Assembly: GCA_964030785.1 (NCBI GenBank)
Contig: OZ034970.1
Coordinates: 41,720,377-41,784,376, forward strand
Reading direction: 5' to 3'
Source: Siderastrea siderea
Lineage: Eukaryota > Cnidaria > Anthozoa > Scleractinia > Rhizangiidae
Length of the DNA: 64,000 nucleotides
The notes below the pieces were generated by a model that was not told where the DNA came from, did no database searches, and saw nothing but the letters and a program-made list of their open reading frames with translations. Shown one piece after another: positions 48,301 through 63,300 of this stretch (the stretch's first letter is position 1; each line of letters starts with the position of its first letter). The translations under genes and the position numbers were made by a program.

Positions 48301-51300
48301 AAGCCTTGAGAAACGGTAAATCATGATATCTGATAGTTATTTGTCGCCTTCTCTGCCTTCGTAGGTGATATCACTTACCAATCATGAAGCAAGTTTTTCG
48401 AGCAGCATACATGATAAAAACGAGTTGAATGATGGTCAATTATAAATATTTATTACAGAAAGCTTCAAACCTTTGTCCTGACAAAGAAATATGTTTCCAT
48501 GGAAAGAATTTCTGTAGCGGTTATGGATAGTAGTGAAGTTAAACCTCGATTGTCCGGACTCTTTACAAATCTCAAAAATAGTCCAGATAATCGAGAGTCT
48601 GGTGTAAATCGAAACTGGCCGGACAGTTCTTCAAAATAATATCTATCTTAGTAAATCACGTACGGCTGTTTTCAGAGAAAAGTGTATCCACAGACTGCTA
48701 AAATAGCCGCATTCTTGACGATTTAGTTTCTAACCCTGTTTTTCAACCAGTTTTCTTACGTGAAGCAACAGCGCATTTTAAAGGAGTTTCTCGCACGCTC
48801 TTCACGTACACCCTTTACAAAGGCAACTCGGTGAAGAAATCAGGCCCAAAGAGTAAAGTCCGGACAGTCGAAATGTCCGGTAAATCGAGGTCCGGAAAAC
48901 CAAGGTTTTTCTGAACTAGATTCTATTTTCTGCACTGAAACGGTTTCTACAAATTGTCTCGCAACAATTATGTCCGTTGCAAAGTACGTTTGCACTGTTT
49001 AGCACTGACTGGTAGTCTTGCAGGAACAGATGGAAGCGTTCGGATGCTCTCATCGTGGAGCTGTCTTGAATTCCAAAGCTGCACTTATTCTCATTCATCT
49101 TGTTTTGGATTTTCGTAGGCTGGCTGAAGCAGCAGAAGAACAAACCCAAACGGAAGACGTGTTGAGAAAACAGCGGAAAAACAACGCTGATCTGGAGAAC
49201 AGGTGAGATTGTTTTCTGTTATGCGTGCCTTTAGTATACTTAGTGTTGCTGGCAACAATTCAGGGAAGGATGCATGGTTAAGAAGTACATTTTAGACTGC
49301 GCCCAATGTGCGTGACCTTAAAGTGGTACTATGATCAAAAAATCACTTTTATTTTTTCTTCGGATTTCGAAACTATGTTTATTAAACACTCCCCAAGCGA
49401 AATTATAAGCCTTAATTTTGAGAAGAAGACCGTTAATTTAAACTGCAATTTTCCGTTTTAATGGTCCGCCATTATTACACCAGAAAGGATACAATGACGT
49501 CATACACTCAAGAGCTGTAGAATGCAGTGTGTGTGAAAGTGCCTTATTTAGTATGCAGCACGGGAGTTTTGAGCTTTCACACTCTCAAACTCGTGTTTTG
49601 CATAATTTGTAAGCCGCGTTCACACACTACATTTTACATCTTACGAATTGCATGGTATGCGACCATTGGCAGTGAGTAAAACGTCCACGACTAATACCAT
49701 TAAAACCATCTAATAACGGATTTATTATTCCAATTATTTATCTCCCTGTCATTTTAAAACACTGAGTGTTGGAAATCGAGATGCTACAGTGCAATACTTC
49801 GGTGCAACACGCTCTGTTATTTCGCGTATTCGCTTGTCCTTATACGGTGAAATGACCTAGTAATATTTCTTCCCCCGTCAAACATTCTATACAGAAACAT
49901 CATTGCTTTAGAAATACTGTATACAGGATGATTTCTGATCTTTTCGTTTCAGAATTGAAGACTTCTTGTCTCGAAACAAAAAGTCAGAGGAAAATCTCAG
50001 AAGGAAAGAAGATGAAATAAGCGAACTTGAAAACAGGTTTGTCTTATTAAGAGCAATACCCACCGGTCCAGTTTGTAGCGAGGGGAGTTGTTTTTCTTCC
50101 AGAAAATGTTTGTTCTTGTAGAAGTAACTTTGCAAATGTCGAGTGTCTTGTTGGAAGGGGTCCCATTATCTTACCTTTTAGGTCTGTGACGGGGTGCCCC
50201 CGATTTTGGTCTTTCAGTCGGAGATGGGATAATTACTCCCCCAACCCTTCTTACTCATGTACACTTGTAGAGTGTTAGTTACTCCAAAGTTGGCTCACGA
50301 GCGAGTGTTTGCCCATATGCCCATATGCCGCGCGCCTGTTTGAAAATCATTTCAACACAAGTACGTGTTTAGTGTGCCATGCGAAAGAGATACAGCGTAC
50401 GTTTTGCAACCACTTTAGTTAAAATATCTCTTTTCTCCTCAAGAAAAAACGTTGGACTTTGGAGCAAGCTTACGATGTTGTGTGAGTGTAGCAAACGCTT
50501 CAAAATTGCACCCCTGGTCGCATGGGTAATGAGAGAAATCGCTTATCGATTTATTATGGCGCCCTCAAATTTTTTTTTTTATCGAGTTTTTTTTTTTTAA
50601 TTTATGAATCGATTGTCCGCTGTCTTTCAATGTGGCAGGGTCGAAGAAACAGTTAACCAGAAGAACAGAACAGACGAGAACCTTAGAAAAAAGGAAAAAG
50701 AATTATACGAAATCAAAAACCGGTAAGTCTATATGAGAACTTAAATAAAAAGGAAAGAAACACACAGAGGTTTCTCGAAAATAGTCAAGGTTTTGCTGTT
50801 TGAGTTCGGCCAAACAATGCAAAACATATAAAAAATATAGTGTCTTAAAATTGGTCTTCCTTTCTCCTTCTAACAGACTTGAAAAAGTAACAGATGAGAA
50901 TGAAAAGTTGTCCGAGGAGTTGAAATTCAAAGAACACAAAGTTCAGTCTCTGCAGATAAGGTTTGTTAATCAAAGTCTGGACCCACTCTGAACCTTGTCT
51001 GAAAGCGTTCTTCTCTACTAGTAGACCATTTTATAGTTTCTGAATTTTGTTTTCCTGATCGGACAGACAAAACCATTGAAAGCAAGAGAAAAGACACATT
51101 AAAATCAGCAAAACCTGTGAATTTGAGCATTATTTTTTGCCTAGATGGGAAGAAACAGTCCAGTGAGTATTGAGACATTTGGATGGTGGTAGAGATTTCT
51201 TACATACCCGGTATGTAAGAAATCACCACCGCCATACAAATGTCTTCAAAAAACGTATTTCTCTTACCTGAATCGTCGATTCTAGGCAAGATACAAAGCT

Positions 51301-54300
51301 CAAATTTGCAGGTTTTGCTACTTTTTAGTTGCCTTTTCCATTGATATCGTTGGTTTTTTTGGCAGAGTCGAAATACTAAAGTTAGAAATGATGAAGTAGT
51401 TTATATTTGGCTTTGTCGGAGCTCAATGGAGAAAGGTACACAATGAATGAAGCGAAAGAAACAAACAAACAAACAAAAAACAAACGAAACATACAAAACA
51501 GTCGTAACGTGAAAACCAAGCGAAACAAATGCAGTCTTGTGTACTCAGGGAACAAAGCAAGCGACTTCAATACGTCTATATCAACGAGTTTTATCTCTTC
51601 TCTAGGGTTGAAGAATTAATGTTATCCCTGGATGAAAGTTCAGAGTCCCTTAACAGGAACCTCAAAGAAAAGGAAAAGGAAAACAGAAACCTCGAAAGAA
51701 GGTAATTAAGGAGATGACTGTGATGCGTCGTCTGTAAGAATTAGAGATAAATAGAATTTGTGTCCCGGCTGGTTTATTTGGTCTTAGAACAGGTTCCAAA
51801 TTAAAAGTGAATTTGTCTCTCTGAAGTACGTTTTGGGAGAAATGGATCTAGAAATGTAAGGGATAAATTTAGTTTGATAACTTTAGTCTGGTATTGAAGC
51901 ATTTAATTGTTTTCAGGATCGAAGAACTGACCGAAGCCCTTGATGAAAGAGAGAAAATAAAAGAAGTTGTAAGAGAAAGAGAGGAGAAGATAGAAACATT
52001 GAACAAAAGCTTTGATGAAAAAGACAAACTGTTGCAAGAACTGGAAAGCAGGTTTGTTTTATTGAAATTGCATTGCATTTGGGCCGTACTCAGATTGTAA
52101 TTGGACTGCACTGGTATTGCATTCGAGTTAGAGCGGTTTTAATTGAGTGTCGAACGTAATTCGCGTTTTGCTTTGGTTTTGCTTGACTTCACGCTGTGAT
52201 TGGTTAAAAAATCTCGCGCCACTTTCTTGACCAATCAGAAGTATAACTTAAACCAATCGCGACTTGCTCGCACGCGTTTTCCCGCACTTGGCGCCGGTTA
52301 CATATATTTGCTTCGAGTTCTGATTGGTTCATTGGATAATTTGTATTTGTTGTGATTGGCTGGGGTAATTACTTTGGTTTTGGTTTTACGACACTCATTT
52401 GAAAAGCGCTCTATGATTGGGCTAAATTCAAATTGCATTTACAGTTCATTCAGACTGTATGTCAGTGATATAAATATCAGCCAAGATTGATTTCTTTTTA
52501 AATCTTGTTACCAGGTTGGAAGAATCGAAAGGGGAGTCCAAAAAACTTGAACATATGGTTAAACTAAAGGATAAGAAAATAGAAGCTCTAGAAAGCAGGT
52601 ATGTATGTCGTGCGTAGTAAATAAAGTCTCGGGATGTTTGCTAAGGGTTTCTACCATCTAACAAGCCTGTCTAGGCTGGTGAGAAGCGTTGAGCCTCGAA
52701 CAAACGTGTTAACATCTGCATTTAAACCTTTAAGCCCCGGCATCATTATACAAATTCTCCTTACTGGTCTGTATGCATTTTGGTGATTACTAGTTGGGAG
52801 AACTTTTTCAAACATGAAGACAATTCATGTTTGGTGATCATTTGCTAAATTCTCATGACCTACATGTGTTGCAATACACTGATATGATGAGAAATTTGAT
52901 ACTGATTACTCTTGGGACTTAGAGGGTTAACATCGCGCAACAAGTTAAACTACTGTAACGCACCACCGTGATGAATAATTGTGAATGATTTTGATTCAAC
53001 TCTTCTTATGTTCTCTGGTAAAAACAATGTTAAAAACGTTTGGCCAACCTCATTCAACATCTTACAACAAAGTGGTAGTCAACGGTGTTCGATGATGTTG
53101 AATCTGTTTAACTGATGCCTTAACCTTTTAAGCCTCAGTGTCCGCATATCAATTCTCCTTACTGGACGCCATACATTTGTTGTTGTGCTAGTTGGGAGAA
53201 GTTGTTCAACAATCAAAAGAGTTCATCCCTGGTGATCATTTCCTTAATTCTCAACACCTGTCCACTTAATTGTGCATTGATGTTTTTGGGAGAAATCTGA
53301 TGCTTATCAATATTGGGTTTTAAAGGGTCAAACACGCAAGCAAACACCAGCTGAGATCACCACGTGACCACAGCCACACTCTCCAATGAACCATGGTATC
53401 ACGCTCGGTTAAATCCCTTTGAATTTGCCTTATTATCCGAACAAAAAGCAATGAATTTTAAATATTCAAGGAAAAAAAGCAAGAAAATAGAAAACAGACG
53501 GGACGCAATTATCTCGTTTCCTCTCTTATTTAACGTTTTGGTGATGTTAAATTTCTCACCCATTGTTGTTCACACCTGAGAACAGGGTGGCTAAACGCGT
53601 TCAACTTGTCGAGTTCAATGACGTAAACGGTGTTGAATGGAATTGTTCAATCCGTTTGACCAGAGCCTTAAGAACACTGAGTCTACATAGGACTAAGAAG
53701 GTCACACAAAGGCCTGTGATTGTGTTATACCCCAAGTTGGAAATGTAAGAACAGGGTGTCCAAACGTGTTCAACGTGTCGAGTTCAATAATGTGAACGAT
53801 GGTGAATGGAATTGTTCAACCCGTTTGACCAGAGCCTTAAGAACACTCAGACTACATAGGACTATTGAAGGAAACACAAAGGCTTATGATTGTGTTAGAC
53901 CCCCCAAACTGGAACTCTGAGAACTAGGTGGCTAATCGTGTTCAACGTGTCGAATTCAATAATATAAACTTTGTTCAAAGGAACTGTTACGTGTGGCCGG
54001 AACCTCAAGAACACTAAGTCTACATAGGACTTAGAAGGTCACAGGAAGGCTTAAGAATTGTCATCTCAAATGTCCTGTATGGTCTGCCGTTATGGTGCTG
54101 TATGTCCACCAAACCACTCTCGTAACAATGTTGTCTTGTCACGCAGTCTTGCTGAGGTAGAAACCACAAGCACTGTGCAGAAAGATGATCGAATTGTGGA
54201 GATGAAACGCAATGCGGAAGGAAAAGACAACAGAATAATTGAACTGGAGAGCAGGTACAAAAGGCAAAATACACTGATTCGTACGCGTAACGTATACCTT

Positions 54301-57300
54301 TTTAGAGTGCCTGGTAACGGTGTTGATTTTTTAATGGGCTGTGCACGTTTACGAAATTCTTACCTTCTGGTAGCACAAACTGAGACCACTCCTCCTCCCC
54401 CCTCCTCAATGCACACTCCTTCCCCCTTACGTTATTAAGACTGTTCCAGGCTGTGTGAGACAGTAAATTGTTACACAAAATGAAAGTAGTTAACCATTTA
54501 ATTGTAAGCGTTTAGGTTGGTATTGGATGATAAATGCTCTTTCTTGAAATAATACTGTGTGGGACAAAATGTTTGCCGGTCAGCCAGCGGGGAAAAGGGA
54601 CTGATTGCGCCTTGTCCACTTGCTATAAATCCCCCTCCACCCCCCCCCCCCCCCTCTCCCATAAAAAATGTGTACTGCACAAATGTACTTTAGGACACAA
54701 GTTTTCACTTTTGTTTGTTGTGTTTTTCAGGTTAGAGGATGCCACACTCGCTCACAGTAAGCTCCAACAGAGTCTGAAAATCAAAGAGGAAAAGATTACA
54801 GAACTTGAAACTAAGTAAGTTGAAGTTTTTAGGGGGCGGACGTGCGGTAACGCCGCACCGCACGTCACGCCGACTCGCAAAATGGACGTTTTTTCATTTT
54901 CGTCGTCGTCGTGTCCGTCAGGTACTTAGTCTTCTTGGTGTCGCGCGGCCGTGCTCGGGGTGGGGTGGGGGGGGGGGGGGGGGGGGTGGGTGAGAGACTA
55001 TCCGCCGCCTGTAAATTCTTCAGAATTTCTTGTCTTTCCCATTTCTGCTCTTTGTTTGCGGACGAACAGGAAATGAAGTCTCGGAAAAAGTACAGAAGAC
55101 ATACGTTTTACCTGGCAGACTCTTGTTATCATAGCAGCAACAACAACAACGACAACAAAGGCAGCGAAAACAAGGAGAAGGAGGAGAAGAAGAAGATAAG
55201 AGCCAGTTTGTGCAAAGGACGTGACAAAAAAAAACACAAAACAAAACAAAACAAACAAAAACAAAACTAAAATTTGCTAATCAAAGAACAACAGCAATTT
55301 CAAGTTAATTCATAGACAGACTGAGTTGAATTAACTGAATACTTTTAAAGCCAACTCCACGCAAACCAAACAGGTGAGGGAAATTAGCAGATTCATAATA
55401 AATAGGTACTGTCCTGTTTTAATTGGTCATTTTTTTTCTTTTCAGGATCGAAGATGTTGAAAATCTGACATCTGAGAAGAACAGGTTGAGCCAAAGTTTG
55501 GATCATAAAACGAATAAAGTACTCGATCTGGAAACAAAGTACGACATTTTAAAGTCTGTTAAAACTGCCCTATTCTTGGAAGATGCTCTCGATATAGTTG
55601 TTGTTTTTAACGCAACTGAATATGTTTTTGACTGAACAGGCTAGAGGAAATGTCAAGCGACAACCAAAGATTGCAGCTAAGCATCGAGCAGAAAAATGGA
55701 AAAATAAGATCGCTGGAAAACAAGTATGCTGACAATGTTATTAGTCATGAATGTGAAGCTAAAAAGCAGTGTTAAGTCTTGTTTGTAGTGTGGCCAACTT
55801 ACATTGACCTGCGTTGAGGTTTCAAATGGCGACAAAAGTAAAATACATTACATACATACAATTTTAGTTTGTTCAACGTGAGTGCACGGCAGTGCAAGTG
55901 CCAAACTAAACCACAAACCGACGCTTTTTTCAAATTTATTTTGTGACTTGCGTCCACTTGTAGGTGTGGCCAAAGTTTATTATTGCCTAGTGCGATTTCA
56001 ATAAAACTGTCGTTTGTTTCAGAGTTCTAGAGCTCGAGGAATCGTTGGGTTCATTGCACCTTTTACAACAAAATGTCAAACAGAAGGATGAAAAGCTGTC
56101 TTCAATGAATCAGGTCATTCAGGAGAGAGAACAAAAGCTAACTGAACTAGAGAATAGGTGAGACTTCTTCTTTATTGTTAGTGTTAGAATTGTTATTAAA
56201 AAGGCTTATTCTGTTCATGTGTTATCACATGTATCGACCTTGATGAAATGCAGGTTTCTGAAGACAATGGTCCAGTATTTTAATAGTTAGGATGGAAATG
56301 GATTGCAATTTGAAAAAAGTTCGTCTAAGGTTTCCAAGCTAATCCCTCCGTTAACACTGATTATTATCTGTTCTCCCTGAAAGAATTCACTCTGTTTTAG
56401 TACAGTCCTCAATTCCTCAGCTTTTGCGTTCGCGCTTTTAGAGAATAACTTGGTTTTGAGTCGGGTTTTTTGAGGAATAGTGTGATCGCTCTATAGTGGA
56501 ACCACGATTTAACGAAGTGCCAAGGGACTGGGGAGATTGGTTCATTATATGGAGGGTTCGTTATATCGAGGTTCTTTTCCATACATTGCACTATTACTGG
56601 GCTGAAAAATATTGAGCGTTATACCCAGGACTTCGTTATACAGAGGTTCGTTAAATCGAGGTTGCACTGTGTTTCGGCGGGTAAAGAATGCAATTGTGTG
56701 AGCGATCAGTATTAAAAGGTTTCCTTTTTGAGGGCGAATCTGTCGAGTGTGAGCATGGAATTGGTTTTCTTGATTTATCTGACGTGATTATGCTTTGATC
56801 GGAAGGATTTTGAATCATTAACTGTAACTGGCAGCCGCCTCATGAGGTCCCCTCGCTATAAATACTGACTAGCCGCTTTTTTTGTGCATTGTATCTTTTC
56901 GCTACAGATAAGGTGAAGTAAAAATTGAACACAAGTAGCTTCCTCAGTCAGAGATTCCGTTTCCAAGAAATGAGGGAGACTTGTGAAATGTATTTAAGAG
57001 CTGCGTCACGGATAACGCATCTTGAAAAAACAGCCAATTTTTTCAAGTTTGTCATTCGTAATCCGTCTTAATCTCCCTCAGTCGTAACCATCGTTGTTTA
57101 GTTTTGGTTTATTATTACTTCTTTGGTGTTTTTCTACCTTAGGAAACTATTATTATGAAGTTTCCTTCAATGTGAAAGTAATTTTGTCAGATCAGAAAAA
57201 TAAATGAAAATACCCTGACATAGCTGAAAATACATTGAGAATTTGCTTGATTGAAACAGGTTGGAAGATGCGCAAGCCCGCAACCACAAACTGACTCACA

Positions 57301-60300
57301 GTCTTAAGATTAAGGAGGAGAAGATAACTTCATTGGAGGAAAGGTTGTTAGTCTTTGTTGTTACGTTATGAATCTTGTTTTTGACCTTCAACTGAGACAT
57401 GATTTTAATCAGCAGCAGTAGTTTGTGTGATTGATGATAGTTTTTCCATTACCTAGTGTGGAAACTTTAGATGAGCTAGTGTCGGAGAACAAGAAGTTAA
57501 ACCAAGCGGTTCAACTGAAAGACGACAAGATCAAGGGATTGGAAAACAAGTAAGATCACACGTGGTCTTCAGTTGATTCTGTTTTCTATTTTGTACGTTT
57601 TGATAGAACCGATTTAAACCCCTCAACTTCTGAAAATGGTTAAAATCGAAATAGGACAAAATTTGCCAGTTTTACTTGAGAAATATTGTGAACAAGCAGC
57701 GCTGCCTTAAAGAAATGCTCAGTTGCTTTCACTTAATAATTGGTCACATTGAGGATGTCATGCAAGACAGACGTCAGAACCGTGTCGAGAGTTGATTCAG
57801 GGATAGACTCAGAGTCCGTTCTTTGATATTATTTTTGGAAAGTGGTACATGTTTGTAACACCGTTTATAATGTTGGCTCCTGGTAGTTTTCATCGATAAC
57901 AGTGTCTCTTTGACTCTACTACTGCGTCTTTTCACAAAATAAAGAAGAAACCGTGCAAAATATGCCACGTTAGCGTTGATAGTAGTTTTTGCTGGTATCA
58001 CTACACAGTTGGTAAAATGTCCGCTCGTATTATGTATCGAGTAATGTTAAAATTCTGTCTTTGTAGGCTGGACGAACTTGAAGAGTTGTCCTCACGTAAC
58101 AGCAAACTCACAGAGGTCATCAAACAGAAGGATAACAAGATTGTTAGACTCCAGGAACGGTAATTACACAATGGCTGTTAAGAATCCAATATAAGTTTGC
58201 AATGAACATATTGTAATGTTTTGCACTGTAAATGTCCACTTTACGTTCTAGGCTTGACGAAATAGAAGATGCTGTTAATATCAACGCCAAACTGAACCAG
58301 ACTATCAAAAACAAAGAGGAGAAAATTGAAAGCTTAGAGGCCAGGTTAGTTCGCGCTTTGAAGAGGGAATTTCTTGAAATCAAGAAGGGGTGCGGTACGG
58401 AGCTTGAAATCGAGGTTAGATGCGGGACGGGGCTTGAAATCGAGGTTGGATGCGGGACGGGGCTTGAAATCAAGGCGGGATGCGAGATACAGACGTTGAA
58501 CATATCTTACAACGCAGTTTTAAAAACTTTCGATTAAGGGAATTTACTTTTCATAGGGGCAACTTAACGATTTTCAGAGGCTGCCTTTGCTAGTGTGTTA
58601 ATCCTGATGAAATATATGTTACGTACTTTACAATACAACAAAACTTTTCAAAACGGCAGTAGTACTTTATGCAATTCACAAATTGCAAAGGCAAGATGCA
58701 GTAGAAAATCGTTGTACAAAAAGTATTGTAAAGTATTCAGTGGGAATTGTTTTGTTCAAAAACAGTATTGTCAGGCTATTAGCAAAATTCTGTTTATGTA
58801 AAGGGTGTATTCTAACCCACACTTATGAATGTGTGCCTCTTGTGTGTTTGTTAACAGGGTCAGTGAATTGGAAGAAGAACTTAGTAATCAGGAGAAAGAA
58901 CACAGAGAGGAGAAACTAAAGACTGACGAGCGAATTAAAATGCTGGAGAAGAAGTATGTGAAATTAAATATTCAGTGCAAAATTCGTCCTTATTTTATCG
59001 ACGGTAGATAAATCAGATGAATGGAGGACACAGCCCCCAGTTCAGCTGTTAACGAACAAGTTTGTACAGTGATAAAAGAACAGTGAGATATATCAACGAG
59101 AGTAACTCAGATGACAATTAAGCTGGACGAGCCAGAATTATTCACAAGAGAAAGCTTGAGTGTTTTACCCTTACTGATTACTTGTTAGCTTATGCTAACT
59201 TGAATAAGCTTTTAATATCTAAATCACTTGTGATAGTGAACATATTAAATAATCAGAGCACAGCAAATAAGGGAAAACAAATACTTGTTAAACTCATTTG
59301 AAAAATCGTCTTAATCTTGAATGATTAACGTTTTTTCTACTAACCAGATCATTAAAACACATCTCTGATGAAATATACAATTTCGCTAATGATTGTTTAA
59401 CTAACAACTAATTTAAAGTTAACACTTTGAGTAACAAAGTTAATGTGTGCGACAGGAATGGAGAAATGCGTTAGCTAGAAAGATTGTTTAGTTACTTTAA
59501 GGACTAGTATAGACTTGTTAACAACATTATAACCTTCAAATTGTACTCTTGTCAATTAACTTAATTCCTTAACGTAGTTTCAGATATTAAAGACCTGCTA
59601 ACACTAAATTTACGTTGTAGCTTTTGCATTAGAAGCCACATTTGAAACCTTTATTAGATAAAAGTTAAAGATATTTTAGAAATAACATTTTCCTTCCTTA
59701 GAACAGGATTTGTGTCTGATGCAAACATCTTGCGCGTGGCTGTACTTAAACACCTTTTGAGAACATTTTATTTTCGCTTTTGCAAGCGTGTTTCCCTTTG
59801 CAACTTTGTCCTTAGAAAAGGAAAGGAATGCCCTTTTGTCTGGGCTTCAACTAGACGTCTAGCCCAGTTTTTAGAGAACTTTAACGTTGAAAATTACTTG
59901 TGAACTTTCATGGCTTGGTGACAGGAATCGTGGCGTTTCACTAATTAAGTTTGTTTGCAGTTTGGATGATCAAACCAGTAAAAAGGTCCAACGACAAAAC
60001 AGCGTTAAAAGAAGGGATGATAAAATTTTAGACTTGGAAAGGCGACGGACAAAGTAAGTTACCACAGCGGCGAACAATTACCCAAATTTCTGTTGACACC
60101 ACGGCTCTCTGTAATTTTTTGGTTAATCTTTGTTTGAAGTAGACGCCAACAAGACAGTCCTTTTGTTTGTAATGTTAGACCACCTCAAAATGTGTGTTCA
60201 TTTAAAAATTCCACCCGTACAGAAAAACCATCTACACTGCTTAAAAGAGAACAGCAAAACTTGTAAATTTGAGAAATATATTTTCTGTAGAGGCTGTTTA

Positions 60301-63300
60301 GTGGTACGCAAATGACGCATAGTGTGTATTCAAGAAAACGTTGCAAACGTCTGTAAGAAATCTGGATTTCTCACCCCTTCTTGCCTCTATACAAAATATC
60401 CCTCTCAAATTAAAAAAAAAATGATGATTTTGAAGGGCTTTTTTGAAAGCAGAATATATGGTCTTTTTGCGAACATTTCAAAATTAACTTCGAGGTGTCT
60501 ATAGGAAGTGTAACTTACCATAGTTCACGTGTTAAAAATTGTCTTGCTGTTTCCTCATCCAGTAATCTTTCTAACTCTCTGCATTATGCATTTAACATTA
60601 ATTGCCGACTAAACGTAACGGTAACAATCCAACTTAATTACAAGGTATTACATATATCCTTGGAAATAGACGATAATTATTGTAACAAAACTAAATTGTA
60701 GTAATTAATGATGCTTTTAACTATCAGTGCCAAATGTCCTATTCGATAACTTAATGCTGCTGCTGCTTAAATGCCCTTGATAATTGCTTTTACATTCTAA
60801 TTATCTTTTCTTTATTTCTCTTTTTTCTTTTTGCAGCTTTTCCCTTTTTTGTACTTATCTTGTAAGTTGCGTGCGGGATAAAAGTATTTTGCCCACGCGA
60901 AAAGCAAAGGAGCGCGGTTGTGAAGTGGTCCAACTTTCGACCCGAATGTTGGTGGCTTGAAATCGGTCTTTGGCTCGTATTGTGTCCTTTATAATTATAG
61001 ATAAACACTTTACTAAAAATAATCTGCCCTCACCAAGGTGCCACCAGGGTGTTTTGATGGGATAGAGGGCTTGGTTCTCATCTCACGTGTAGTTCTAATA
61101 GCATTTTAATAAATTTTGATAAACAGGCTTGAAGAGTATGTGGAGGAAAGAGAAGTAAAAATCCAAGACTTGCAGTCCAAGTAAGTAACTTGTTTGATAT
61201 GTTGCGCAGTTGTCCGACAAATCTTGATCAGCATAATTTTTGACTCACTTAGTAAGAAGGCTAAAATGCAGAACGTTTAAGTTTCTAGAACTTCCACTAG
61301 TTAGGGAACATTAAACAACAAATACCACCAGGGGAAAGTACAGTCACAGACAGACAGACAGACAGACAGTCATTCAGTCAGTCAATAGTAGAATTACCTC
61401 TTATTAACCGAGCAGGAGGTCTGTATGGGAGAATCTTGACCGAGGTCGTGAGTACAGATCGAACGCAGTGAGGTCTGTACACATGACCGAGGTCAAGCTT
61501 CTCCCATACAGACCGACTAAGCTCGGTTAATAAGATGTTTATTAGATGGCCAAACAAGAAAACTTTAATTCGCTTAATGTAAATGGTTCGTACTAGCTGA
61601 CATTTTGCTTGCAAAAGTCGATGAGCTGAACTTAAATCTGCCAAAGTTTGCTCGTCCTCTACCTGTTTTCTCGTCAGGCTTGTTGGCGCTTCATTTTAGT
61701 ATTTTTGGAAGGAAATAGTCAATATATTTGTAGTTTAGTTTGCACCTTTGTCACCGCAAAATGTAACCGGTCTAGAGGCCGGTCTAGATGGGAAAATCTA
61801 GACCGCGGTCAATATCGATTTCAGCCAATCAAATTCGTGAATTCGGTAGTTCCCAGTCCTTGTGAGACACGGCGATATAATAATCAACGTTATTAACGTA
61901 TCTGTCGTTACTGCTTAAGTACTTCATCATGTGTATGATTCTGCTTGTTTTCAAATTGCAAATCAATCTGAATATAGGGGACTTGCTTGACAACTACAAT
62001 AAGATGACTGAAAACGCTTTGATTTTTCATTGAAATTTTCCTGTCCTCAATCTCATAGACTGGAGGGTACTGTGAACAGATACAGAAAGCTGGACCTGAC
62101 TGTTGGCGAGAAAGAGATGGCCATAGCGGAGCTACAAGCCAAGTAAGACAGAGGAAATATCGAAACCTTAAATTTTCAGCAGTTATTTCTTAAAGAATCA
62201 TTTAAAGGGAGAATTCAACCACACTCACAAAGTTAGAGCTACCATGAACAACATAATAAACAGTACTGCAGGAAAGTACCCCTTGGGATTTGCGTGGTCA
62301 CACTTTAGGATTTCATCTACAGACTCAAAGGTTGGAAACACGTAGTACATTGTAGTAAACATCTTCACAGGAAAGGGCGGTTTAATAACTTTCGTTTGAA
62401 TGGTCAAACTAAAGCATTTTTATCCGCAGAATTAAAAGTTAGAACCACCTTTGTTACCGGAAAAACAAAGTTTCATAGGACAGGGCTGCTCAGTAGCTTT
62501 CATTTGAATAGCGAGACTTTTATCCTCAAACAATGAAAATTGTTTTATTGCTTCAATGCATTTACGTCATTTTAATGTTTGTAGGCTTATTGAGGCTCAG
62601 GAGGGAACGCGCGAGATAAAGAAACTTAACCACATCATGAAGACAAAGGACGCAAGAATCGAAAACTTGGAGAGCAAGTAAGTCAGTGTCCATCGTAGGT
62701 ACGATTCCATCTGATTATTCATGCCGTGCAAACCCCCTCCCCCCGGGGGGGGTACTCCTATATATGGCCTTTTCGGGGATCTGCCACTGGACAGAGTACG
62801 GTTTTTGGCTTCTCTGTCTTGATCATGGTGTATAATTTTATGCTAGTCTGTGCTAAACAAGATCTGAACTTGTCCTAGACAGGGTATGGTTGCACGATTG
62901 TCGTCAGTAAATATGGCGTAGACAGTATTCAGCAATCCTAGATCAGAAATGTTTGACAGTCTTTGAAACGAAACAGGGACAGGTTTCAGACCCTCAGCGG
63001 CACCGACACCCCTACACCCAAACGTGGGTTAAGACCCCCCTCCCCCCCCTTCGGGGGCATGCAACTAGTCAAATTTTAAAGGACATTTTATTAAATGTTC
63101 ATAAAAGCGATCCTTACTTTTGTGCTTGTTATATAATAAATCCGGTTAGTGTTTTTTAGGAGACGAGCATGTGATGATTTTCTGATTTGGTGTTTTTCAG
63201 ATTGGAGAATTTGGAAAGCCATGTCGCCAGCCAGCAGACTGATATAAACATAAAAGACGATAAAATCGACACCCTTCAAAAAAGGTACTCAGTTGCTGTA

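Noticed and set aside
48455..48660. Open stretch after an attacag acceptor, [11 protein letters not shown]
   Set aside because: No donor in a compatible phase, no module signature, and it runs into the pogo-like element.
61765..61832. Short palindromic GGTCTAGA words
   Set aside because: Too short to bound an element with confidence.
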